From positions 1-8,815 of the forward strand of contig JAJZAG010000147.1 in assembly GCA_021799555.1 (NCBI GenBank): DNA of 8,815 nucleotides. The letters run 5' to 3'. This document shows, piece after piece, positions 1 to 6,791 of this stretch. Position 1 is the stretch's first letter. Each line of letters begins with the position of its first letter. Source of the stretch: Deltaproteobacteria bacterium. Its GTDB lineage: Bacteria > Desulfobacterota > Binatia > Binatales > Binataceae. The position numbers and the translations under genes are program-made. The notes under the pieces are model-generated. The model searched no databases. It worked only from the letters and a program-made list of their open reading frames with translations, and was not told the DNA's origin.

Positions 1-616
1 TGATATCTTGACTCCGTTCACGCAGCGGCGGTAAACGCAGCACGACAACGCCAAGCCGATAGTAGAGATCCTCGCGGAAACGCCCGGCCGCGACTTCAGT
101 TTCCAGATTGCCATTGGATGCGGCAAGGATCCGGACATCTAAAATGATTTTGCGATTGCTGCCTATCCGCTCAAAACTGTGCTCCTGAACGAAGCGAAGA
201 AATTTGCTCTGCAGCGAAGGCGAGAGATCCGCGATCTCATCGAAGAGAACCGTGCCTGCGTCACCAGCTTCCAGGCGTCCGGGTCGGTCGCTGACCGCGC
301 CAGTGAAGGCGCCGCGAATATGGCCGAACAATTCGTTCTCGAGAAGCTGCTCCGGCAGCGTGGTGCAGTTAATGACGACGAAAGGGCCGGCGTACCTTAA
401 GCTCCACCTATGAATCTGGCGCGCCAAGACATTCTTGCCCGTGCCGCTTTCTCCGCTGAGCAGAATAGTCGTATCGCCCACCGCCGCTCTGGCGGCCGTC
501 TCCAGGAGTGCTTGCATGCGTGGGTCGTGCGATTCGAACAGGCTGGTGTCGTCGCCGGGATCGTCGATCCGGCTCGCGCGTTCCGTGCCTGCTTTATCGG
601 AACTTCGAATCGCCAT
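1..616 (-). CDS. Sigma-54-dependent AAA+ transcriptional activator, no receiver domain, 3' end outside window
   Basis: This is the N-terminal 205 residues of a bacterial enhancer-binding protein, an AAA+ ATPase that remodels sigma-54 RNA polymerase to open promoters. All central-domain motifs are visible: Walker A GESGTGK (55-61), the sigma-54 contact loop GAFTGA (102-107), Walker B VLFDEI (123-128), and the FREDLYYRL segment (180-188) that carries arginine-finger residues. The C-terminal DNA-binding domain would lie past base 1. The chosen ATG is 44 bp after the kdpC stop, behind a weak GGAAA. It leaves only about 50 residues before Walker A, too few for a receiver domain. The same frame stays open upstream for at least 100 bases, but only inside well-conserved kdpC coding, so a longer N-terminus is unlikely. 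The P-x-MQALLETA linker and KNVLARQIH wording resemble NtrC/AlgB-type regulators, which normally have a receiver. Position in the operon suggests control of kdp; that is inferred. Confidence 0.88.
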   Translation of the reverse strand, partial: MAIRSSDKAGTERASRIDDPGDDTSLFESHDPRMQALLETAARAAVGDTTILLSGESGTGKNVLARQIHRWSLRYAGPFVVINCTTLPEQLLENELFGHIRGAFTGAVSDRPGRLEAGDAGTVLFDEIADLSPSLQSKFLRFVQEHSFERIGSNRKIILDVRILAASNGNLETEVAAGRFREDLYYRLGVVVLRLPPLRERSQDI

Positions 617-660
617 TGCTTTCCGACGGCACAAGCGCCCGAAAGAGTTTTCCCGCGCGA

Positions 661-1680
661 TTACGCGGGCGGCACACCGTAGCGTTTCCTCAATGTCAGG
701 TTGACTTGTAGAACGTTGACGATCTTTTCACCGAACAATCCGCCCATCGGCGCATACGCGTCGGCTTTAATCATCTGGTTGATCTCGCTGCGCACTTGAG
801 CGGGATCACGCTTCAGATCCGCCGCCCATTTCGAAGCGACACGATCAAGCTGATATTCCGCATTCTCGAGCGTGATATCAGGGTCGAGCCCCGAACCCGA
901 AGTTGTCACCATGTCTCCGGGGACCGCAGCGAGCGGGGCATCCGGATGATCCTGCCGCCACATGTCGAAAAAGGTCGCCTGAATATCAGTGCCGTTTGCC
1001 GCAGACTCAATCACGGTCTGAGTCTTTCCATCGGGGGTAGCCTTCAAAACCTCGGACGGGAACCTGCCCGGATTATCCTTGGAAAAATTTTCGAAAAAGA
1101 GCACGGCGAGGTCAGCAGCCTGCGGATGTAGTGTGGCCGGATTCTGTTTGATCCATTCCGCAACCATCCCCTGATGTGTCTGCGCCCATTCATTAACATA
1201 TTGGGCGTGCGCGGGGTCCGCGCTTACCCATGCTTGCGCCAGCTCGTTATGGGCATCCGCCCACTGCGCCACCACATGCGGCTGGCCGTGGTATTGGTCC
1301 TTTTGGAACCAAACCTCGATGTCCGGAGCGACTAACTGTCCTGCCTTCGAGCCGGAGCCATACTTGACTATCGGACCAATCATCGTGGCAACTCGGTTTC
1401 GCAATAAGTAGTTGGACGCCGCGAGCGCCGAAGACGAAGACGCCGACGCGTCATAGGATGCTGCCGAGGGGCGCGGCCAGAAGTATTCATCCTTAGTTAA
1501 CGGCTGAGCTATCAGTATCGAGCCAACCGGTTTGCCGTCGGGGCCGGCCACGATGCTTCCGTTCGCGGTGAACGGAAAGAACGTCTGTCCGATCGCCCAC
1601 ACTGCGAGTGGATAAATCAGGCAGCATACCAAGACCGACAAACTCAGCAGCAATATACTTTTGGAGACGTAGGTTCGCAT
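661..1680 (-). CDS. kdpC: KdpC, potassium-transporting P-type ATPase subunit C (long form)
   Basis: KdpC is the single-span accessory subunit of the KdpFABC K+ pump, thought to help ATP binding by KdpB. One N-terminal membrane helix (about residues 8-31) is followed by a periplasm-type domain with the family motifs YFWPRPSAASYD (66-77) and VPGDMVTTSGSGLDPDIT (253-270). In the second motif the His usually seen after LDP is Asp. The C-terminus (GEKIVNVLQVNLTLRKRY, 317-334) also fits the family. The protein is 339 aa against about 190 in E. coli; the excess, roughly residues 100-250, is one inserted block with four spaced Trp residues (140, 151, 165, 176). The same frame is open upstream to 1962, but that part overlaps kdpB. 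The ATG at 1680 has GAGG eight bases upstream (1689-1692) and follows the kdpB stop by 29 bp, so this start is preferred. Confidence 0.95.
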   Translation of the reverse strand: MRTYVSKSILLLSLSVLVCCLIYPLAVWAIGQTFFPFTANGSIVAGPDGKPVGSILIAQPLTKDEYFWPRPSAASYDASASSSSALAASNYLLRNRVATMIGPIVKYGSGSKAGQLVAPDIEVWFQKDQYHGQPHVVAQWADAHNELAQAWVSADPAHAQYVNEWAQTHQGMVAEWIKQNPATLHPQAADLAVLFFENFSKDNPGRFPSEVLKATPDGKTQTVIESAANGTDIQATFFDMWRQDHPDAPLAAVPGDMVTTSGSGLDPDITLENAEYQLDRVASKWAADLKRDPAQVRSEINQMIKADAYAPMGGLFGEKIVNVLQVNLTLRKRYGVPPA

Positions 1681-1709
1681 ACGATCCGCCTCAGTGAGAA
1701 AGCGCCCTC

Positions 1710-3866
1710 TCAAGCCACCAAGTGCATGGTGGTGAGAACGACATCGATAAGTTTGATCCCGATGAAGGGAAGTATGATTCCGCCCAAACCCCAAACCAGC
1801 AGATTCTTGCGCAGCAGCGCATCGGCGCCGAGCGGCCGGTACTTCACTCCTTTCAATGCGACCGGAATCAAGGCGGGAATGATAATCGCGTTGAATATGA
1901 CCGCCGATAGAATTGCCGAGGTTGGCGAGTGAAGCCGCATCACGTCCATCGCATTTAACCACGGCAGCGTGCCGGCAAATAAGGCCGGAACAATCGCGAA
2001 GTACTTGGCGACGTCGTTGGCGACGGAAAATGTCGTCAGCGCCCCGCGAGTCATCAGCAGTTGCTTGCCGATTTCGACCACCTCGATGAGCTTGGTCGGA
2101 TCCGAATCGAGGTCGACCATGTTGCCCGCTTCCTTGGCCGCCTGCGTTCCCGAATTCATCGCCAACCCCACGTCGGCTTGAGCAAGCGCCGGAGCGTCAT
2201 TGGTGCCGTCACCCATCATCGCGACGAGTTTGCCCAGGGCTTGCTCCTTCCGGATGTATGCAAGTTTTGACTCGGGTGTCGCCTCGGCGACGAAGTCGTC
2301 AACACCGGCCTCCCTCGCGATAGTCGCCGCGGTCAACGGATTGTCGCCCGTGATCATCACCGTCCTTAGACCCATGCTGCGTAGTCGCGCGAATCGCTCG
2401 CGAATGCCGCTCTTCAGGATATCTTCCAGGACGACAACTCCGGCGATCCGGGCGTTTTCAGCCACCACCAGCGGCGTTGCCCCATTCGCTGCTATAGCCT
2501 CAATTACTTGCTCCAATCCGGCGGGCACCTCACCGTTTCTCTGCTTTACGAGACCCAGAACCGCGTCGGGCGCGCCCTTGCGGATCACTCTGCCGTCAGC
2601 AAAATCGACGCCGCTCATCCGCGTGTGTGCGCTGAATGGCACAAATTGCGCGCCGTCGAGCGTGGTAAATTCTTTAGCGGGGACTCCGGCTGCCTGCGCC
2701 GCTGTGAGGATGCTCTTCCCTTCCGGCGTTTCGTCGGAAATTGAAGCGACTGCGGCCAGCAGCGCCAGCTTGAGTCGCGAATAGCCTGCTACCGGTACAA
2801 AATCAGTGGCGTGCCGATTTCCGACCGTAATGGTGCCAGTCTTATCCAGCAGTACGATATCGATATCGCCCGCCGTCTCAACCGCCCTGCCGCTCTTCGC
2901 GATTATGTTCGCCTGCAGCGCGCGATCCATTCCCGCGATGCCGATTGCGGCCAGCAATGCACCGATGGTTGTGGGAATAAGGCAGACCAGCAACGCGACC
3001 AGCGTCGGAACGTCGGTTCCGAGACTCCTCAGAGGCTCCGACATCACCAAATAGCTCATCATGTACTGGTCGGCGTTCCATGTCATCGGCCATATCGGCA
3101 CAACGACGATAAAGAACGCGATCGTCAAACCCGCCAGCACCAGCGTCAGCGCTATCTCGTTAGGCGTCTTCTGGCGGACCGTGCCTTCGACGAGTGCGAT
3201 CATGCGGTCAAGAAATGCTTGCCCCGGAAGTGCCGTGATCCTGACCACGACGCGATCTGAAATTACCCTCGTTCCGCCGGTGACTCCGGAATGATCGCCA
3301 CCGGCTTCGCGAATTACGGGCGCCGATTCGCCGGTGATTGCCGATTCGTCCACCGATGCGATGCCCTCGATTACCTCCCCATCGCTCGGAACGACTTGGC
3401 CCGCGCTAACGACCACCCTGTCCCCGGGTCTCAGATCCGTGGAAAGAACTTCCTCGATTACATCTGTAGCTTTAAGGCGGTATGCCGGAGTCTCGCTGCG
3501 CGTCTTCCGCAGTGAATCAGCCTGCGCTTTGCCACGGGCCTCCGCTAGCGCTGTGGCGAAATTCGCAAAAAGAACGGTTATGAAGAGCCAGAAGTCGAGC
3601 GCAATAAAGTAAGTAATCGGTACTATACTTCTGGAGCTGCCCACGGCCGCCTGGATGATGAACAGGAACGTCAAAACTGCGCCGATTTCGACCACGAACA
3701 TTACCGGATTGCTCCACTGAATGTCCGGACGGAGCATCACGAACGACTGCCTCAAGGATTCACGGACCAACTCCGGCGCGAAGAGTTTGCGGCTTCTAAT
3801 GCGCCGGGGCGGTCGCGGATGCTCCGACGGTTGAATCAGGCGGAATGGTTTTACTACTGCTCCCAT
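1710..3866 (-). CDS. kdpB: KdpB, potassium-transporting P-type ATPase catalytic subunit
   Basis: KdpB is the ATP-hydrolysing subunit of the KdpFABC K+ importer in the inner membrane. Every P-type ATPase hallmark is present: actuator-domain TGES (178-181), CLIPTTIG in the membrane core (295-302), phosphorylation site DKTGT with Asp341, nucleotide-binding KGAP (431-434), TGDN (506-509) and hinge MMGDGTNDAP (550-559). The TGES serine is the position known in E. coli to be phosphorylated for inhibition. Length from this start is 718 aa, against about 680 in E. coli; the excess is a basic N-terminus. An upstream in-frame ATG at 3920 would give 736 aa and lies only 12 bp past the kdpA stop, but it has no ribosome binding site, whereas the ATG at 3866 has GGAG eight bases upstream. 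The pump function is certain; the exact start is not. Confidence 0.96.
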   Translation of the reverse strand: MGAVVKPFRLIQPSEHPRPPRRIRSRKLFAPELVRESLRQSFVMLRPDIQWSNPVMFVVEIGAVLTFLFIIQAAVGSSRSIVPITYFIALDFWLFITVLFANFATALAEARGKAQADSLRKTRSETPAYRLKATDVIEEVLSTDLRPGDRVVVSAGQVVPSDGEVIEGIASVDESAITGESAPVIREAGGDHSGVTGGTRVISDRVVVRITALPGQAFLDRMIALVEGTVRQKTPNEIALTLVLAGLTIAFFIVVVPIWPMTWNADQYMMSYLVMSEPLRSLGTDVPTLVALLVCLIPTTIGALLAAIGIAGMDRALQANIIAKSGRAVETAGDIDIVLLDKTGTITVGNRHATDFVPVAGYSRLKLALLAAVASISDETPEGKSILTAAQAAGVPAKEFTTLDGAQFVPFSAHTRMSGVDFADGRVIRKGAPDAVLGLVKQRNGEVPAGLEQVIEAIAANGATPLVVAENARIAGVVVLEDILKSGIRERFARLRSMGLRTVMITGDNPLTAATIAREAGVDDFVAEATPESKLAYIRKEQALGKLVAMMGDGTNDAPALAQADVGLAMNSGTQAAKEAGNMVDLDSDPTKLIEVVEIGKQLLMTRGALTTFSVANDVAKYFAIVPALFAGTLPWLNAMDVMRLHSPTSAILSAVIFNAIIIPALIPVALKGVKYRPLGADALLRKNLLVWGLGGIILPFIGIKLIDVVLTTMHLVA

Positions 3867-3874
3867 CTTGGGTT

Positions 3875-3878
3875 CTCC
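3875..3878 (-). promoter_or_regulatory. Ribosome binding site that favours the inner kdpB start
   Basis: GGAG on the minus strand lies eight bases before the ATG at 3866. The alternative ATG at 3920 is preceded by TTCAGTCCCGCA, which has no Shine-Dalgarno match. This decides the kdpB start in favour of 3866. Confidence 0.55.
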
Positions 3879-3932
3879 GACAATCCAGTGGACTACAAGT
3901 TGGTCTTCCCGAGTGGACATTGCGGGACTGAA

Positions 3933-5753
3933 CTATCCGCCGAACGGGATCGGCCCGAGGTGCTCCGCCAATGGACCAAGCGCCGCAACTGGCAGGAAAA
4001 GTAGCGCCCCGACGATCACGATCGTGCCGAAGAGCAGACAGCCGAACGTGAAAGTGTCGTCGCGCAGGGTTCCCAACCCGAATGGCGTGCTCTTCTTCAT
4101 GCCGAGAAATGCCGCCATCGCAATCGGCGCAATAATTGGCAGATAGCGACTGAATAGCATCACCAGACCGGTCGCGAGATCCCATGGTACCGCCTCCGGA
4201 GCGGGATTCGGATTGTTGTTGAAGCCGTATGAGACTCCGAGCCCGTCGAATGCCGAGCCGTTATTGGCGGATGCCGACGAGAATTGATAGACGATTTCCG
4301 ACAACCCGTGCGCGGCCGGGTTGTTCTCGGCCTTCATTCCCCAATTCGTCGCGGCGAACAGGCCGGACGGACCGAGAATCATAATCGGATGAACCAGCAA
4401 AGCTATCATCGCGAGCTTCATCTCTCGCGCGCCGATCTTCTTGCCGAGATACTCCGGCGTACGCCCAACCATTTGTCCAGCCAGAAAAACGCCGATGATC
4501 AGGAAGAGCAGCAGGTTGATCATTCCGACTCCCTTGCCGCCATATATACAGTTGAGCCACATGCCCGCCATCGGAGATAAAGCTGCAATCGGATTGAGGC
4601 TGTCGTGTTCGCAGTTAACCGCGCCACAAGTGACATCCACTGTTGCCGCGGCAAAGGTAGCGCCCGCTGAGGTGCCGAAACGCAATTCCTTGCCCTCGAG
4701 ATTGCCGAGATGCTGGTCCACCGGCAGTCCCGCCACGGCAGGCAGAGTTATCGTTTGCGTCCCACCCGGCGCCGTCGGGACGGCGATCTTGAACGCGCGC
4801 GCCTCCGGATGAGCCGTTAGCCCTGGGTTGGGTTTCATCGTGTCGAAATGGATTGCCCACACGATCGTTCCAGCAAATAGCAGCAACATCACCGAAAATA
4901 TGACGATTGCGTGTCGGACTCGCCCCAGCATTCGGCCGTACATGAGAACCAGCGCGAACGGAAAGAACATCATTCCGAACATGACCAGAAAGTTACTGAG
5001 CGCGCTTGGATTAGCGAACGGATGCGCCTCATTCATTCCGTAAAAGCCGCCGCCGTTGGTGCCGAGCATCATAATCGGCACTTCGGCCGCGACTGGCCCG
5101 ACCACCAGCGTCTGCGGCTTTGGCTGGCCGGTATCCGTAGCGCCCATCGCCCCCGGTTCAAGCGTCATCACCTGGTCCACGCTGTGGTTGATCGTCATCG
5201 GCATTCCCTGCCAAAGGAAGAGCACGCCAAGGATCACGGCGATCGGCAGAAAAATATATGCCACGGCCCGCCACATATCGACGAAATAATTGCCGACCGT
5301 GCTCTCTCCGCGAAACGCTCTGATAATTGCGGCAAGCGCACACATCCCGACCGCCGCTGAAACGAACTGATTGAATATGACAAAGAATATCTGACTAAAG
5401 TTGGAAAGATTTACCTCACCGGAATAATGCTGAAGGTTGGTGTTCGTCATGAAGGATATGACGCTGTTGAAAATAGTGCTGGGTGCCAGCATGCCCAGAC
5501 CGCGCGGATTGAGCGGCATCCACGGCTGGAGCGCCAATACGGTATAGCCGAAGACGAACATCAGGGTGTTGAACACAAGCAGCGCAAGTGTGTACTGCTT
5601 CCAGTTCTGTTGCCCACTATCAAGATGTCTTTCGCACCACTGAAAGACCCGCGGAGGTCGGTACCTGCCATCCATGATCTTTGCCATGTAACGGCTCATC
5701 GGGATGGCAAGGACAATCGTAAAGACGATAATCGATGATGGCAAAAGCCACAT
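3933..5753 (-). CDS. kdpA: KdpA, potassium-transporting ATPase K+-binding channel subunit
   Basis: KdpA is the superfamily-of-K+-transporters-like subunit that binds and conducts K+ in the KdpFABC complex. The four selectivity-filter segments can be read: TNTN with LQHYSGE (103-113), GTNGGGFYGMNEAHPF (231-246), CIYGGKGVGMIN (402-413) and SANNGSAFDGL (495-505). About ten hydrophobic membrane segments are spread over 606 residues; E. coli KdpA has 557. The extra length is mainly an extracytoplasmic stretch at about 305-390 that contains two Cys (376 and 381). The frame is open further upstream to an ATG at 5798, but that would overlap kdpF. The ATG at 5753 has a strong GGGAGG nine bases before it and starts with the typical short polar-hydrophobic MWLLPSS segment, so it is chosen. 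It lies 35 bp after the kdpF stop and is followed by kdpB. Confidence 0.96.
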   Translation of the reverse strand: MWLLPSSIIVFTIVLAIPMSRYMAKIMDGRYRPPRVFQWCERHLDSGQQNWKQYTLALLVFNTLMFVFGYTVLALQPWMPLNPRGLGMLAPSTIFNSVISFMTNTNLQHYSGEVNLSNFSQIFFVIFNQFVSAAVGMCALAAIIRAFRGESTVGNYFVDMWRAVAYIFLPIAVILGVLFLWQGMPMTINHSVDQVMTLEPGAMGATDTGQPKPQTLVVGPVAAEVPIMMLGTNGGGFYGMNEAHPFANPSALSNFLVMFGMMFFPFALVLMYGRMLGRVRHAIVIFSVMLLLFAGTIVWAIHFDTMKPNPGLTAHPEARAFKIAVPTAPGGTQTITLPAVAGLPVDQHLGNLEGKELRFGTSAGATFAAATVDVTCGAVNCEHDSLNPIAALSPMAGMWLNCIYGGKGVGMINLLLFLIIGVFLAGQMVGRTPEYLGKKIGAREMKLAMIALLVHPIMILGPSGLFAATNWGMKAENNPAAHGLSEIVYQFSSASANNGSAFDGLGVSYGFNNNPNPAPEAVPWDLATGLVMLFSRYLPIIAPIAMAAFLGMKKSTPFGLGTLRDDTFTFGCLLFGTIVIVGALLFLPVAALGPLAEHLGPIPFGG

Positions 5754-5762
5754 GGACAAAAT

Positions 5763-5768
5763 CCTCCC
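5763..5768 (-). promoter_or_regulatory. Strong ribosome binding site of kdpA
   Basis: GGGAGG on the minus strand, nine bases before the ATG at 5753. It selects this start over the in-frame ATG at 5798, which would overlap the kdpF coding region. Confidence 0.75.
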
Positions 5769-5788
5769 GGGTACGAGACGGCAAATAG

Positions 5789-5869
5789 CTAGAACCATTC
5801 AGGACGGATCATCGCTACGATCAGGTAAATGAACGCCAGTCCGGTTATGATCGCGGTTGCATAAATCAT
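5789..5869 (-). CDS. kdpF: KdpF, small single-span subunit of the Kdp pump
   Basis: A 26-residue hydrophobic peptide, starting MIYATAIITGLAFIYL and ending MIRPEWF before a TAG stop. KdpF in other bacteria is a 25-30 residue single helix ending in a P-E/D-aromatic motif, placed directly before kdpA, and it stabilises the KdpABC complex in the membrane. Length, hydrophobic profile, the RPEWF end and position all agree. An AGG sits about ten bases before the ATG. The start codon overlaps the stop of the 144-codon frame of the Cys-rich gene upstream (ATGA) and lies 10 bp after the stop of the 31-aa peptide gene. Genes this short are easily missed by automatic callers. Confidence 0.88.
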   Translation of the reverse strand: MIYATAIITGLAFIYLIVAMIRPEWF

Positions 5870-6300
5870 GGCTGTCTACCTAAATTTTTTCGCACGCCGC
5901 CAGGAACGCGAAACACAGACCGAGACTCAGAAGACCCAACAGGAATGTTGCCGGTAGCCAAATTGCGAGGTTCATCGCATTTACTCCCAGATCTCAGATA
6001 AACGATATAAGCTTTGATCGGGCTGTGCGTTTTCAGCGCCGTGAGTGCGGGACACGGTCCTTCTTCGAAGGTGTTAAAGCGCTTTGTGCTGTCAGCGGCG
6101 GGTAAAGGTTTGCCGTACTGATCCAATACCGAGACTCTGTTTTCGCAGACCAGAAAGCGCCATTTGCACCGAACGCAGTAATAGAGCCGCGCTTTGCGCC
6201 GAAACAGCGAACTATCGCATACAGGCCCGAGAACAAACTCGTGCCTGAAGCTTCGCTCGCGCCGCTGGGGGCGGGAGACGTGGCCTTCCCAAAACTTCAT
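5866..6300 (-). CDS. Small Cys-rich protein of unknown function (CVRCKW core), possibly C-terminally extended
   Basis: A 144-codon frame. Residues about 18-87 look like a real small domain: a basic N-terminus, C28, the pair C42-V-R-C45 followed by KWRFLVC52, then VSVLDQYGKPL (56-66), RFNTFEEGPCPAL (74-86). The four Cys at 28, 42, 45 and 52 could bind a metal, as in a small zinc ribbon; that is inference and I know no named family. The remaining 58 residues look compositionally different and run over the kdp leader and, in another frame, over the 31-aa peptide gene. Either the protein really extends, ending in an ATGA overlap with kdpF, or an ancestral stop near codon 90 was lost. The ATG at 6300 has no visible ribosome binding site, so a later start is possible, for example near residue 18. 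Real gene likely; boundaries uncertain. Confidence 0.6.
   Translation of the reverse strand: MKFWEGHVSRPQRRERSFRHEFVLGPVCDSSLFRRKARLYYCVRCKWRFLVCENRVSVLDQYGKPLPAADSTKRFNTFEEGPCPALTALKTHSPIKAYIVYLRSGSKCDEPRNLATGNIPVGSSESRSVFRVPGGVRKNLGRQP
5880..5975 (-). CDS. 31-aa single-span membrane peptide encoded directly before kdpF
   Basis: A short frame of 31 codons with a hydrophobic core. It begins MNLAIWLPATFLLGLLSL, continues GLCFAFLAA and ends CEKI before TAG. Its ATG has GGGAG eight bases upstream (5984-5988), one of the best ribosome binding sites in the window. It predicts one transmembrane helix (about residues 4-27), Cys at 21 and 28 and a short charged tail. It lies 10 bp before kdpF on the same strand, so it should be co-translated with the pump. 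I cannot assign it to a named family; KdpF itself is the next gene, so this is not KdpF. It may be a further small Kdp subunit or a membrane regulator, which is inference. It overlaps, in another frame, the C-terminal extension of the Cys-rich gene upstream; the two predictions compete in this stretch. Confidence 0.68.
   Translation of the reverse strand: MNLAIWLPATFLLGLLSLGLCFAFLAACEKI
6025..6041 (-). promoter_or_regulatory. Candidate -24/-12 (sigma-54 type) promoter before the 31-aa gene and kdpFABC
   Basis: The minus strand reads CGGCGCTGAAAACGCA, which has the required GG-N10-GC spacing and 7 of 12 defined positions of the consensus TGGCAC-N5-TTGCA. Initiation would fall near 6015, leaving a 40-base leader before the 31-aa gene. 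Two short palindromes lie upstream (AAAGCGCTTT at 6076-6085 and CTTCGAAG at 6063-6070). GG-N10-GC occurs by chance about once per 256 positions, so the call is weak. It is listed because the operon ends with a sigma-54 activator gene. No convincing -35/-10 pair was seen, although AT-rich TTATATCGTTTATCT (about 5997-6011) could hold a -10. Confidence 0.22.
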
Positions 6301-6791
6301 GAGAAAGCGTCAAACGCATTTATTGGACCACACAGAAAACTCGCGAGATTAATGGCTATACTGAAATGAGATCATCGCCTGGACTTCACCAATCGTGCTT
6401 CAAAATGAAATGTGGATTGCGTTTTGTAGCCTCGAAGCGAACCTCGATCTTCATTGCCGGCGCCTCGAGAGGCTCTTGCGCGAATCGAGAAGCCAGCGCC
6501 CGAGCGCTCGGCTCTCACCATCCTGAACCACACCCCCAACCCGTCTTGCCATACCGGTTATTCGCAGACCGTCTTTGACATCATCGTGGGCATCTCAGCT
6601 GCGGGCACCCCTGCGCGACGGCAGCTGCGCCGCTGGTCCTTTATCGAAAAAGGGTGATGCGGTTTGTGCAGCCCCGGTCCGGTGGCGCCGTCGACTCCCT
6701 AGGCGCCGACCCGCGTTACGCCCGATAGTTCAACGGAGTTCGAATAATCTCGAGGCACCGCGTCTGTCCAGCCTACAGCCGCGAAGCTGTC
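6301..6791. other. Stretch without a recognisable gene
   Basis: About 490 bases between the Cys-rich gene and the nitronate monooxygenase remnant. No translation on either strand matches a family I know. Small items seen: a 22-codon minus-strand frame at 6386-6454 (starts MKIEVRFEATKR), an 8-bp palindrome CTCGCGAG at 6340-6347, a weak GG-N10-GC element at 6315-6330 just before the Cys-rich gene, and a GGCGCC stem (6684-6689 with 6702-6707, 12-base loop). None is strong enough for its own call. Given the decayed genes to the right, this may be eroded coding sequence; it should also hold the promoter of the Cys-rich gene, near 6305-6360. Confidence 0.5.

Noticed and set aside
661..1962. Longer KdpC start at 1962 giving 433 aa
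   Set aside because: The extra 94 residues overlap kdpB coding in another frame and are not KdpC-like; the ATG at 1680 has a proper ribosome binding site and a membrane helix.
1969..3612. Several long plus-strand frames opposite kdpB, for example 2200-2784
   Set aside because: They lie antisense to a gene with all P-type ATPase motifs, show the composition of mirror translations and have no recognisable domain.
6315..6330. TGG-N9-TGC element resembling a -24/-12 promoter before the Cys-rich gene
   Set aside because: Only 7 of 12 consensus positions, and the predicted start would be about four bases before the ATG, leaving almost no leader.
6386..6454. 22-codon minus-strand frame (MKIEVRFEATKR...) with AGG upstream
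   Set aside because: Too short, with no hydrophobic segment, conserved context or known match; could be an eroded gene start.
6684..6707. GGCGCC inverted repeat with 12-base loop as a terminator
   Set aside because: Six-base stem, no following T run on either strand, and no gene ends there.
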